From positions 119,882 through 183,881 of the forward strand of contig JBIQHD010000006.1 in NCBI GenBank assembly GCA_044508835.1: DNA of 64,000 nucleotides, given 5' to 3'. Origin of the DNA: JAKFDI01 sp044508835 (GTDB taxonomy: Bacteria > Pseudomonadota > Gammaproteobacteria > Burkholderiales > Burkholderiaceae_C). Below the pieces are notes generated by a model. That model made no database searches, had not been told where the DNA came from, and saw only the letters and a program-made list of their open reading frames with translations. Position 1 is the first letter of the stretch. Every line of letters begins with the position of its first letter. Positions 42,046-49,988 of this stretch are shown here, piece after piece. The translations under genes and the position numbers were made by a program.

Positions 42046-42690
42046 ATGACCAGCGTCTTCCTGCTCCAAGCCGACCACCGTGCCGCCGAACGCCTGCGGC
42101 AGGCCATCGAGACGGCGCCGGGCATGAAGGTGGCGCACGTCGCCTCGACGCTGGCCGATGCGCGGCTCGCGCTGAGCGCCGTCACCTTCGACGTGGTGGT
42201 CACCGACCTGTGGCTGCGCGATGCCGCCACCCCGGTGCTGATGCACACCCTCGCCACGTCCCTGCGCCACGGCCGCACCCGCGTGCTGGCCATCGCGATG
42301 TCGGGCGACGACCCGCGCCTGCTCGAGGCGCTGCACGACGGCGCCGACGGCTACTTCGCCCTGTCGCGCTTCGCGACCACGCTGCCCGAGGCGATCGAGC
42401 AGGTGCTGCGCGGCGAGTCGACGATGTCGCCGCAGATCGCGCGCCAAGTGAAGCGCTACTTCGACGCGCATGCGTTCGAGACCACCGACTTCGTGAGCGA
42501 GACGCAGAACCCGCTGAGCCTGAGCGACAGCGAGCGGCAACTGCTGCAGTGGATCGGCGAGGGCTACCTGCCGGGCGAAGTGGCCCGCGGGCTGCAGCAG
42601 AGCGTGCGCGCCGTCGGCCTGGGCATCCGCAACATCTACCGCAAGCTGCAGTTCCACCGCCAGGCCGACACCCTGTCGCTAGCCGCCTGA
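42046..42690 (+). CDS. LuxR/NarL-type response regulator
   Basis: 214 residues. The receiver-like N-terminal half holds VVVTDLWLRDAATPVLMHTL with an aspartate at the phospho-acceptor position (DLWLRD), then ALHDGADGYFALSRFATTLPEAIEQVLRGES. The C-terminal 60 residues are a LuxR helix-turn-helix: LSDSERQLLQWIGEGYLPGEVARGLQQSVRAVGLGIRNIYRKLQ. The acidic patch normally formed by two N-terminal aspartates is weak (LLQADHR), so phosphorylation is uncertain. No histidine kinase adjoins it. A dispersed repeat follows. Confidence 0.85.
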   Translation: MTSVFLLQADHRAAERLRQAIETAPGMKVAHVASTLADARLALSAVTFDVVVTDLWLRDAATPVLMHTLATSLRHGRTRVLAIAMSGDDPRLLEALHDGADGYFALSRFATTLPEAIEQVLRGESTMSPQIARQVKRYFDAHAFETTDFVSETQNPLSLSDSERQLLQWIGEGYLPGEVARGLQQSVRAVGLGIRNIYRKLQFHRQADTLSLAA

Positions 42691-42697
42691 TCACTTT

Positions 42698-42760
42698 CAA
42701 GCGAGCACCGCGGATCCGGCTTTGCCGGACCGCTGGTGCTGCCCCCTCGAGGGGGAGCGG
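42698..42760 (-). repeat. Dispersed intergenic repeat, copy 3 (reverse orientation)
   Basis: Reads as the reverse complement of the other copies: CAAGCGAGCACCGCGGATCCGG, TTGCCGGACCGCTGGTG, then a CCCCCTCGAGGGGG hairpin. It fills the gap between the LuxR-type gene and the glutathione transferase stop codon. Confidence 0.7.
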
Positions 42761-42781
42761 CAACGCCGCTCCGGGGGTGGG

Positions 42782-43396
42782 TCAGTTCGGCGGGGCGGTG
42801 TCGATGAAGCTCTGCCGCTGCGCGAGCTTGGCGTACAGCCGCGCCAGGTTGGCGTGGTCGGCGCGCCAGTCGATGTGGGCGAAGCGGAAGTCGAGGTAGC
42901 CGAGCGCGCAGCCCACCGCCACGTCGGCGAGCGAGAAGTGGATGCCGGCGCACCACGGCTTGTCGCCCAGGCCCCGGCTCATGGCGGCCAGCGAGGCCGT
43001 CACCTTGCCCAGGTGGCGCTCGATCCAGGCGGCGCTGCGCTCGCCCTCGGCCCGCTGGCCCCAGGTCTGCTCCATGCGCACGGTGAGCAGGGCGTCGCAC
43101 ACGCCGTCGCCCAGCGCCTCCCAGGTGCGCACCTCGGCGCGCTCGCGCCCGCGCTCGGGAATGAGCCGGCCCACCGGCGAGAGGGTGTCGAGGTACTCGA
43201 CGATCACGCGCGAATCGAACACCGCCTCGCCGCCCTCCATCACGAGGCACGGCACCTTGCCCAGCGGGTTGGACGCCAGGATGCGGTCGTTGCCCCACAC
43301 GTCCTCGATCTCGAGCTGGTAGTCGAGCTTCTTCTCGGCCATCACGACGCGCACCTTGCGCACGTAGGGGCTGGTGAGCGATGCGAGGAGTTTCAT
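42782..43396 (-). CDS. Glutathione S-transferase family protein
   Basis: 204 residues. The N-terminal thioredoxin-fold half has LLASLTSPYVRKVRVVMAEKKLDYQLEI (the Ser/Pro start used for glutathione contact), NPLGKVPCLVMEGGEAVFDSRVIVEYLD (cis-Pro and ES-like motif), and the C-terminal helical domain includes PWCAGIHFSLADVAVGCALGYLDFR. This is a cytosolic GST-like protein of the type close to SspA/YibF. It could conjugate glutathione to electrophiles, but the substrate is unknown. An inverted repeat lies upstream. Confidence 0.92.
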   Translation of the reverse strand: MKLLASLTSPYVRKVRVVMAEKKLDYQLEIEDVWGNDRILASNPLGKVPCLVMEGGEAVFDSRVIVEYLDTLSPVGRLIPERGRERAEVRTWEALGDGVCDALLTVRMEQTWGQRAEGERSAAWIERHLGKVTASLAAMSRGLGDKPWCAGIHFSLADVAVGCALGYLDFRFAHIDWRADHANLARLYAKLAQRQSFIDTAPPN

Positions 43397-43430
43397 GATT
43401 TGTGCGGCATTCCGGGTCGCCGGATTCTAT

Positions 43431-43456
43431 CGACGCCCCTTTCCCGCAAGGGGTCG
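43431..43456. promoter_or_regulatory. Inverted repeat between GST and DUF898 genes
   Basis: CGACGCCCCTT (43431-43441) faces AAGGGGTCG (43448-43456) with one unpaired G, loop TCCCGC. It lies in the divergent gap between the GST gene and the DUF898 gene and may be an operator or a small terminator-like hairpin. Confidence 0.35.
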
Positions 43457-43516
43457 AATGGCTAGAGTTTTGGCGACCACAAAACGCCCCACGGGCGACA
43501 CGAGAGGGAGATTCCG

Positions 43517-44758
43517 ATGACCAGTCCAGCCACGCCCGGCGAGGCGGCCCTGCCGCGCGCCGGGTTCGACGTGCCCACCCATCCGCTCGCGCTGGCGCGC
43601 AGCGACGCCGCGGCGGCGCACCGCCTGCCCATCCGCTTCACCGGCTCGGGCAGCGAGTACTTCCGCATCTGGATCGTCAACCTGCTGCTCACGCTGGTGA
43701 CGCTGGGCCTGTACTACCCCTGGGCCAAGGTGCGCCGGCTGCGCTACTTCCACGGCAACACCCTGGTGGGCGAGCATCCGCTCGACTTCCACGGCGACCC
43801 GAAGAAGATGCTGCGCGGCTACCTGCTCGTGGGCGCGATGGCGGCGCTGTACTCGGTGGCCGGCAGCTTCTCGGCGGTGGCCGGGCTGATCGCTTTCGTC
43901 ATCGTCGCGGCGCTGTGGCCGGCGCTGCTCAAGTCGTCGATGCAGTTCCGCCTGGCCAACACCAGCTGGCGCGGGCTGCGCTTTCGCTTCAAGGGCTCGC
44001 TGCGCGGCGCCTATGCGGCGATGCTGCCGCTGTTCGTCCCCGGCCTGCTGTTCGTGGCGGCCCTGGCGGCCATGCCCGACCCGGAGAAGCCGCCCCAGTG
44101 GTTCTTCGCCTTCTTCCTCGCGGTGATGCTGGGCACGGTGCTGCTCATGCCGTGGCTGCTGTGGAACCTGAAGAAGTACCAGCACGACCACTACGCCCTG
44201 GCGCAGTGGCAGACGCAGCTGCGCGCCACCCGCGGCGCGTTCTACGGCGTGTTCCTGAAGACGCTCGGCGTGTCGCTGCTCGCCGGGCTGCTGCTGCTCG
44301 GCATCGTCTTCCTGGGCGCGATGGCCTTCGGCGTCGCCGCGGCGCTCGGCGGCGGCGGTGAATCGCGCGGCACCGGCGCCGTCGTCGCCGCCCTCTTCGC
44401 CCTCGCGGCCGCGGCCTTCGGCCTGCTGGTGGTGCAGCTGCTGCCGCGGCCCTACCTGACCTCGCGCCTGCAGAACCTGCTGTGGGGCCGCACCGGCAAC
44501 CGCTCGCTGCGCTTTCGCAGCACCCTCGGCTTCCGGCGGCTGCTCGGCCTCACGCTGAAGAACTGGCTGCTGGTGGCGCTGACGCTCGGCCTGTACTGGC
44601 CGTTCGCCGCCGTGGCGACGGCGCGCCTGCGGCTGGAGGCGGTGTCCATCGAGACGCGCACCGACCCCGAGGCCCTGTTCGACGAGGCGCGGCCGGCCGA
44701 CGGCGAAGCCGCCGGCGATGCCGCGGGCGACCTGCTCGGGTTCGACATTGGCCTCTGA
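43517..44758 (+). CDS. DUF898 (YjgN-like) membrane protein
   Basis: 413 residues with about six to eight membrane helices. The N-terminal half has the strongly conserved DUF898 block LPIRFTGSGSEYFRIWIVNLLLTLVTLGLYYPWAKVRRLRYFHGNTLVGEHPLDFHGDPKK, and the second half repeats a similar pattern (LGFRRLLGLTLKNWLLVALTLGLYWPFAAVATARLRLEAVSIE), so the protein is an internal duplication. The family is uncharacterised but often precedes an M48 peptidase, as here, where the peptidase start lies inside its last codons. GAGGGAG precedes the ATG. Confidence 0.9.
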   Translation: MTSPATPGEAALPRAGFDVPTHPLALARSDAAAAHRLPIRFTGSGSEYFRIWIVNLLLTLVTLGLYYPWAKVRRLRYFHGNTLVGEHPLDFHGDPKKMLRGYLLVGAMAALYSVAGSFSAVAGLIAFVIVAALWPALLKSSMQFRLANTSWRGLRFRFKGSLRGAYAAMLPLFVPGLLFVAALAAMPDPEKPPQWFFAFFLAVMLGTVLLMPWLLWNLKKYQHDHYALAQWQTQLRATRGAFYGVFLKTLGVSLLAGLLLLGIVFLGAMAFGVAAALGGGGESRGTGAVVAALFALAAAAFGLLVVQLLPRPYLTSRLQNLLWGRTGNRSLRFRSTLGFRRLLGLTLKNWLLVALTLGLYWPFAAVATARLRLEAVSIETRTDPEALFDEARPADGEAAGDAAGDLLGFDIGL

Positions 44759-45833
44759 CGCCGCCGCCGGCCCGCCGCCCGCGACGCTGGCCGCCGACTA
44801 CTTCGACGGCCGCAGCGCCCGCGCCACGCCGGTGACGCTGCGCCTGGCGGGCGGCCTGCTGCAGGTCGACGGCGAGGGCGTGTCGCGCCGCGAGCCGGTG
44901 GGCGCGGTGCAGTGGCCGGAGCGCACGCGCCATGGCCTGCGGGTGGCGCACCTGGCCGACGGCGCCTCGCTGCACTGCGCCGACGCCCTGGCCTGGGACC
45001 GCTGGATGCGCGCCGGCGGGCACCGCGAATCGGCGGTGGTGCGGGCGCAGCAGAGCTGGCGCGGCGTGATCGCCGCCCTGGTGCTGCTGGTCCTGGCGCT
45101 CGCCGCGCTCTACGAATGGGGCGTGCCGGCCGCCTCGCGCGCCGTCGTCGCGCTGGTGCCGCGCAGCGTGGACGCCGTCATCGGCCGCGAAGCGCTGGCC
45201 TCCATCGACCAGCACCTGATGAAGCCGAGCCGCCTGCCCGCGGCGCAGCAGGAGCGCCTGCGCGCCGCCTTCGGGCGCGCGGTGGCCACGCTGCCGGCCG
45301 GCGAGGCGCCGGCCTACCAGCTGCTGTTCCGCTCGAGCGGGATCGGCCCCAACGCCTTCGCCCTGCCCGACGGCAGCATCATCCTGACCGACGAGCTGGT
45401 GGCGCTGGTCGACGGCGACGAGCAGGTGATCACCGGCGTGCTCGCCCACGAGCTCGGCCACGTGCGGCACCGCCACGGCATGCGCATGCTGGTGCAGGTG
45501 ACGGCGCTCGGCGCCGTGGCCAGCCTGGTGGTGGGCGACTTCAGCACGCTGCTGGCCGGCGTGCCGGCGCTGCTCGGCCAGGCCGGCTACTCGCGCGACG
45601 CCGAGCGCGAGTCCGACCGCGAGGCGGTGCGCGTGCTCAAGGCGGCCGGCATCTCGCCGCGGGTGATGGTGACCTTCTTCGAGCGCATCGGCCAATGGCG
45701 CGACGACGAGGCGGGCGGCGACGGCCCATCGAAGCGGGACGGCCCGTCCGGCTCGGCGCTGGGCATCGCCATCTCCTCGCACCCGGCCGATGCCGAGCGC
45801 ATCCGCTTCTTCGAGGACGCCGCCCGGCCATGA
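44748..45833 (+). CDS. M48 family metalloprotease (membrane-anchored)
   Basis: 361 residues from a TTG at 44748 inside the end of the DUF898 gene; an ATG at 44718 is in frame and may be used instead. One membrane helix (WRGVIAALVLLVLALAALYEWGV, near residue 105) precedes the peptidase domain. The zinc site is VLAHELGHVRHRHGMRM with HExxH at residues 234-238 and a third ligand in SRDAERESDREAVRVL. Coupled to DUF898, as usual for this pair. It probably degrades or trims membrane or periplasm-facing proteins; targets unknown. Confidence 0.9.
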   Translation: MASDAAAGPPPATLAADYFDGRSARATPVTLRLAGGLLQVDGEGVSRREPVGAVQWPERTRHGLRVAHLADGASLHCADALAWDRWMRAGGHRESAVVRAQQSWRGVIAALVLLVLALAALYEWGVPAASRAVVALVPRSVDAVIGREALASIDQHLMKPSRLPAAQQERLRAAFGRAVATLPAGEAPAYQLLFRSSGIGPNAFALPDGSIILTDELVALVDGDEQVITGVLAHELGHVRHRHGMRMLVQVTALGAVASLVVGDFSTLLAGVPALLGQAGYSRDAERESDREAVRVLKAAGISPRVMVTFFERIGQWRDDEAGGDGPSKRDGPSGSALGIAISSHPADAERIRFFEDAARP

Positions 45834-45921
45834 CCCGAGAGGTCATCGACCGGCCGCGGCCGCCGCGCCACGATGGGCCCACGCCGCGAGGAACTTCCTC
45901 CCGCGGCGAACGGAGCACACC

Positions 45922-46164
45922 ATGAACGGCATCGACCTCCTTCCCCTGGCCGTGGGCCACCTGATCGGCCTGGGCGCCATCGGGTCCTGCATCGGCATCG
46001 GCATCATGGGCAGCAAGTTCCTCGAAGGCGCCGCGCGCCAGCCGGAGCTGATGGACAAGCTGCAGACCAAGATGTTCCTGCTGGCCGGCGTGACCGACGG
46101 CGCCTTCATCATCGCCACCGGCATCGGCCTGTGGTTCGCGACCACCAACCCCTTCAAGCACTGA
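45922..46164 (+). CDS. Orphan F0F1 ATP synthase c-subunit-like protein
   Basis: 80 residues, two membrane helices around a polar loop ARQPELMDKLQTKMFLLAGVTD that is typical of the AtpE hairpin. The proton/sodium-binding acid is present as Asp59 in GVTDGAF. N-terminal helix GHLIGLGAIGSCIGIGIMGSKFLEGAARQPEL matches betaproteobacterial AtpE closely. The rest of the atp operon is not here; its neighbours are an M48 peptidase and an acyl-CoA dehydrogenase. It is therefore a paralogue, either an extra c subunit that could enter the rotor or a decayed copy under other control. It also differs from the usual sequence by Gly after the key Asp. Confidence 0.88.
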   Translation: MNGIDLLPLAVGHLIGLGAIGSCIGIGIMGSKFLEGAARQPELMDKLQTKMFLLAGVTDGAFIIATGIGLWFATTNPFKH

Positions 46165-46208
46165 CCGGGGGCTCGCCGGCAGGCCGCCGGCTTGCTAGGG
46201 TGGGTGGC

Positions 46209-48356
46209 ATGGGCATCCACCGACTCATCGGCCGCGCCGCGCTCGGCCCCTTCTCCAAGGCCTTGCCGCCGATGGGCGAGACCGAGCGCGCGGCACTGGA
46301 AGCCGGCACCGTGGGCTTCGAGGGCGCGCTGTTCGCGGGCGCGCCGGACTTCGACGCGCTGCGCGCCGCCGGCCCCAACCGCCTGACGCCCGAGGAGCAG
46401 GCCTTCCTCGACCACGAGGTCGCCACGCTCGCCGGCATGCTCGACGACTTCGCCATCGACGAGGCGCGCGACCTGCCGCCGCAGGTGTGGCAGTACCTGC
46501 GCGAGCACCGGTTCTTCGGGATGATCATCCCGAAGGAGCACGGCGGCCTCGGCTTCGGCCACTACGCGCACGCGGCGGTCGTCACCCGCATCGCCACGGT
46601 GAACGTGGCCGCGGCGGTGACCGTGATGGTGCCCAACTCGCTCGGCCCGGCCGAGCTGCTGCTGCACTACGGCACCGAGGCGCAGAAGCGGCACTACCTG
46701 CCGCGCCTGGCCGACGGGCGCGAGCTGCCCTGCTTCGGCCTCACCTCGCCCTATGCCGGCTCGGACGCCGCCGCCATTCCCGACCGCGGCGTGCTCACCG
46801 AGCGCGTGATCGACGGCCGCCCGGTGCGCGGCTTCCTCGTGCAGTTCGACAAGCGCTACATCACGCTCGCGCCGGTGGCGACCGTGGTCGGCCTCGCCTT
46901 CCAGGCGGTCGACGAGAGCCGGCCGGAAGGCGAGCAGCTGCTCGGCATCACCTGCGCGCTGATCCCGGTGCCGACGCCGGGCATGGACATCGGCCGGCGC
47001 CACCGCCCGATGGACTCGGCCTTCATGAACGGCCCGGTGCGCGGCGAGGACGTGTTCGTGCCGATGGACTGGATCATCGGCGGCGAGGCGCAGGTCGGCC
47101 AGGGCTGGCGCATGCTGATGGAAAGCCTGGCAGCGGGCCGCGCCATCTCGCTGCCGGCGCTGGGCGCGGCGATGCAGCAGACCACGCTCTTCGTCGCCAA
47201 CGGCTACGGGCAGGTCCGCGAGCAGTTCGGGCTGCAGATCAGCAGGTTCCACGCGATCGCCGGGCTCATCGCCACGATGGCGGCCAACCTCTACGCCACC
47301 GACGCGGCGCGCCGCTACACCGCCGCCGCGCTCGACGCCGGCGAGCGACCGAGCGTGGCCAGCGCCATCCTCAAGGTGCAGCTCACCGAGGCCGGGCGGC
47401 GCGCCGTCAACGACGGCATGGACATCCTCGGCGGCAAGGGCATCATCGCCGGCCCGAAGAACCTGCTGGGCGTGGCCTACCGGCAGGCGCCGATCGCCAT
47501 CACGGTGGAAGGCGCGAACCTGCTCACGCGGGCGCTCATCATCTTCGGCCAGGGCGCCATCCGCTGCCATCCGCACGTGCTCGATGAGATGGCGGCGGTG
47601 CAGAAGCAGGACGCCGAAGGCCTCGGCCGCGCCCTGCTCGGGCACGCCGGCCACGTGCTGCGCAACCTGTGGGCGAGCCTGGCCGGCGCGCCGGTGCGCG
47701 GCACGCCGCCGGCCGAGCTGCGCAAGGAGGCGAAGCTCATCGCCGCGCTCTCGGCCAAGTACGCGCTGAGCGCGGACCTGGCGATGGGGCTGCTCGGCGG
47801 CAAGCTCAAGCGCATGGAGCTGCTGTCGGCGCGCCTGGGCGACGTGCTGTCCCACCTCTACCTCGCGTCGGCCTGCGTGTGGCGCTACGAGGTCGATTGC
47901 GACCCGGAGATGCTGCCCTTCGCGCGCGCCGCCATCCGCGTGCAGCTCGACCGGGCCGGCGCCACGCTGCACGAGCTGCATGCCAACCTGCCCTCGGGCG
48001 TGCTGCGCGGGCTCGCCCCGCTGCTGCTGCGCGGCACCGGCCACCTCGCGCCGCTGCGCGACCGCGACCTCGTCGCCTTCGCCGACGCGCTGCGCACCGA
48101 CCCGGCCCTCGTCGCGCGGCTGTGCCCGGATGTCTCGCGGCCCGCGGCCGGCGGCCTGCTCGACCTGATGCACGCGCTGGAGCTGGCGCACGCCGTGGGC
48201 GACGAGCTGCCCGAGCTGAACAAGGCAGTGCGCCGCACCCGCTCGCTGGAGGACGCGGCGCGCGGCGCGCGCGACCCGGCGGCCGCGCTCGCCTACCTGC
48301 GGGCCGCCGACCGGGTGATCCAGGTCGACGACTTCCCCGCCGCGCCGGCGGGCTGA
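46209..48356 (+). CDS. Acyl-CoA dehydrogenase, FadE-type long form
   Basis: 715 residues. The acyl-CoA dehydrogenase core spans about 60-460: WQYLREHRFFGMIIPKEHGGLGFGHYAHA, VMVPNSLGPAELLLHYGTEAQKRHYLPRLADGRELPCFGLTSPYAGSDAAAIPDRG, and the catalytic-base region PIAITVEGANLLTRALIIFGQGAIR with Glu434. A C-terminal extension of about 230 residues matches the DUF1974 part found in FadE. FadE oxidises acyl-CoA in the first step of beta-oxidation. The fadE symbol is withheld because the N-terminal hydrophobic segment of the E. coli enzyme is short here. Starts 45 bases after the orphan c subunit. Confidence 0.93.
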   Translation: MGIHRLIGRAALGPFSKALPPMGETERAALEAGTVGFEGALFAGAPDFDALRAAGPNRLTPEEQAFLDHEVATLAGMLDDFAIDEARDLPPQVWQYLREHRFFGMIIPKEHGGLGFGHYAHAAVVTRIATVNVAAAVTVMVPNSLGPAELLLHYGTEAQKRHYLPRLADGRELPCFGLTSPYAGSDAAAIPDRGVLTERVIDGRPVRGFLVQFDKRYITLAPVATVVGLAFQAVDESRPEGEQLLGITCALIPVPTPGMDIGRRHRPMDSAFMNGPVRGEDVFVPMDWIIGGEAQVGQGWRMLMESLAAGRAISLPALGAAMQQTTLFVANGYGQVREQFGLQISRFHAIAGLIATMAANLYATDAARRYTAAALDAGERPSVASAILKVQLTEAGRRAVNDGMDILGGKGIIAGPKNLLGVAYRQAPIAITVEGANLLTRALIIFGQGAIRCHPHVLDEMAAVQKQDAEGLGRALLGHAGHVLRNLWASLAGAPVRGTPPAELRKEAKLIAALSAKYALSADLAMGLLGGKLKRMELLSARLGDVLSHLYLASACVWRYEVDCDPEMLPFARAAIRVQLDRAGATLHELHANLPSGVLRGLAPLLLRGTGHLAPLRDRDLVAFADALRTDPALVARLCPDVSRPAAGGLLDLMHALELAHAVGDELPELNKAVRRTRSLEDAARGARDPAAALAYLRAADRVIQVDDFPAAPAG

Positions 48357-48365
48357 GCGGGCGGC

Positions 48366-48974
48366 CTACCGGCCGTCGCCCCCGGCCGAATCCTTCACCC
48401 GCTGCCAGGCGTCGCGCGCCGCATGGCGGGCGTCGTCCCAGTCGATGCGCGAGCGGCCGCGCGCCTCGCGCCAGCCGGCCGAGAGATCGGTCTCGATGTC
48501 GTCGTAGTTGCGCTCGGGGAAGCGGCTGTAGGCATCGACGCCGTAGCGGTAGGCCGGGGCGTAGTCGTCGTCGTAGGTCGTGCCGTCGACGATGTAGGCG
48601 CGCTCGCGCCAGGCGCTGCGCCAGTAGGCGTCTTCCACCATCGGGTCGATCGCGTCGGCGGCACGGTGGCCGGCGGCGCCGCCGGCCACGGCGCCGGCCA
48701 GCGCGCCGATGGCGGTGCCCACCGGCCCGGCCACGCCGCCGACGGCCGCCCCCGCCGCCGCGGCGCCGGCCACGGCCCCGAGGGTGGTGCCGACCGGGTG
48801 CTCGCCGATCGCCGACCTCGCCTCGCGGGCCGGCTCGGCGGACGGGCGTGCGTCCCCGCGGGCCGCCGGGCGGTCGCCAGCGGCGATCTCGCGGTCGAGC
48901 GCCTGGCCGGCCGCGGTGCGCGTGGAGGCCGGCACCTTGACGCCGGCCTTGGGGTTGGATCGGTTCTCGTTCAT
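48366..48974 (-). CDS. Hypothetical protein with glycine-zipper helix pair
   Basis: 202 residues from the ATG at 48974 (an ATG at 48986 is also in frame). After a polar, charge-rich N-terminus comes VGTTLGAVAGAAAAGAAVGGVAGPVGTAIGALAGAVAGGAAG, a glycine-zipper pair of helices as in outer-membrane or toxin-associated glycine zipper proteins. The C-terminal third is Tyr/Asp-rich (YDDDYAPAYRYGVDAYSRFPERNYDDIETDLSAGWREARGRSRIDW). No signal peptide is obvious. Proteins of this kind occur next to stress genes in Burkholderiales, but no function is known. Convergent with the acyl-CoA dehydrogenase. Confidence 0.75.
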   Translation of the reverse strand: MNENRSNPKAGVKVPASTRTAAGQALDREIAAGDRPAARGDARPSAEPAREARSAIGEHPVGTTLGAVAGAAAAGAAVGGVAGPVGTAIGALAGAVAGGAAGHRAADAIDPMVEDAYWRSAWRERAYIVDGTTYDDDYAPAYRYGVDAYSRFPERNYDDIETDLSAGWREARGRSRIDWDDARHAARDAWQRVKDSAGGDGR

Positions 48975-49173
48975 GCGGATCTCCATGCGTGGGCCACGGC
49001 GCCCGGGAGCCGGGCGGCCTCGTGGGCATCCGGGAGGCGGCAACGCGCGTGCCCGCGCCGCGCGGCATCCCCGCCACAGCGCGCCGACCGTTCGGCGCTC
49101 GCGCCGCGCCGCTGGTACACGGCGCGGCGCCGGCCGTGCGGCGGGGGCTTCTTCGACCGCCGCGTGCGCGCTT

Positions 49174-49932
49174 ATGGTCCCGGGCGTGAAGATCCTCGGC
49201 CTCATCCTCGCGCTGCCCTTCCTCGTCGCCCTGGCCGTGGCCGCGCATGCGCTCGCCTCGCGCATCGTCAAGGCGGTGCTGTGGGCCTGGTCGCCGCTGG
49301 CGATCGGCGAGCCCGAGGCCTTCAGCTACGAGCGCCGCGTCTATCACACGGCCGATGCGGCGATGCTGCAGGTCATCGGCCTGGCGGCCGCGGCCGGCTT
49401 CGCGGCCTGGGCCGGCGTGGTGCTGGAGACCGCCTGGGCGGCGGCCGTGGCGGTGCCGCTGTTCGTCGGCGCGCTGGTGCTCGACCTGCGGCGCTGGGAG
49501 CGCGTGGCGGCCAGCGCCAGCGCGCTGTGGTTCCAGCGCGGCTTCTTCGCCAGGGTGCACCAGATCGACGCCGAGAACATCCGCGACATCACGGTCGAGG
49601 AGACCGAGGCCGGCGGCTTCACGCTGCGCCACGGCTTCCACAACCGGGTGGCGCGCCTGAAGGTGCGCATGAACGACAAGCGCGTGGCCGCGCTGCCCAA
49701 GACCGACGCGGCGGGCGGCCTCGACGGCCTGGAGGCCGTGGCCAACCACGTGCGCCTGCGCATGGACCACCTGCGCCACCGGCGGGCGGCGAAGATGTCG
49801 CCGCAGGAAGCCGGCGCGGCCGCCGACGCCGCGGCGCAGGCCCCCCGCTCCGACGACGACGACCTGCGCCGCACCCTGCGCCAGCTGCGCCGCGGCGCGC
49901 CGAGGCCCGGGCCCGGCACGCCGGCGGGATAA
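49174..49932 (+). CDS. Membrane protein with PH-like cytoplasmic domain (uncharacterised)
   Basis: 252 residues from the ATG at 49174 (GTG at 49186 is an alternative). One hydrophobic stretch at the start (VKILGLILALPFLVALAVAAHALASRIVKAVLWAW) and two more around residues 65-105 form a small membrane domain; the remainder (ALWFQRGFFARVHQIDAENIRDITVEETEAGGFTLRHGFHNRVARLKVR) looks like a PH-type beta-rich domain followed by a charged, low-complexity tail. I do not recognise a family. It sits between the glycine-zipper protein (divergent) and pepP. Confidence 0.65.
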   Translation: MVPGVKILGLILALPFLVALAVAAHALASRIVKAVLWAWSPLAIGEPEAFSYERRVYHTADAAMLQVIGLAAAAGFAAWAGVVLETAWAAAVAVPLFVGALVLDLRRWERVAASASALWFQRGFFARVHQIDAENIRDITVEETEAGGFTLRHGFHNRVARLKVRMNDKRVAALPKTDAAGGLDGLEAVANHVRLRMDHLRHRRAAKMSPQEAGAAADAAAQAPRSDDDDLRRTLRQLRRGAPRPGPGTPAG

Positions 49933-49950
49933 CCCTTCCGCCTTCGGAGG

Positions 49951-49966
49951 GGCGGGGCGCCCCGCC
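49951..49966. promoter_or_regulatory. Perfect 16-base palindrome upstream of pepP
   Basis: GGCGGGGC followed directly by GCCCCGCC, a perfect palindrome, lies 23 bases before the pepP start. Its location just inside the likely transcribed leader could give a hairpin that hinders ribosome access, or it may be a chance GC palindrome. Confidence 0.35.
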
Positions 49967-49988
49967 ACCCCCGGCGGAGAATCGCCCG

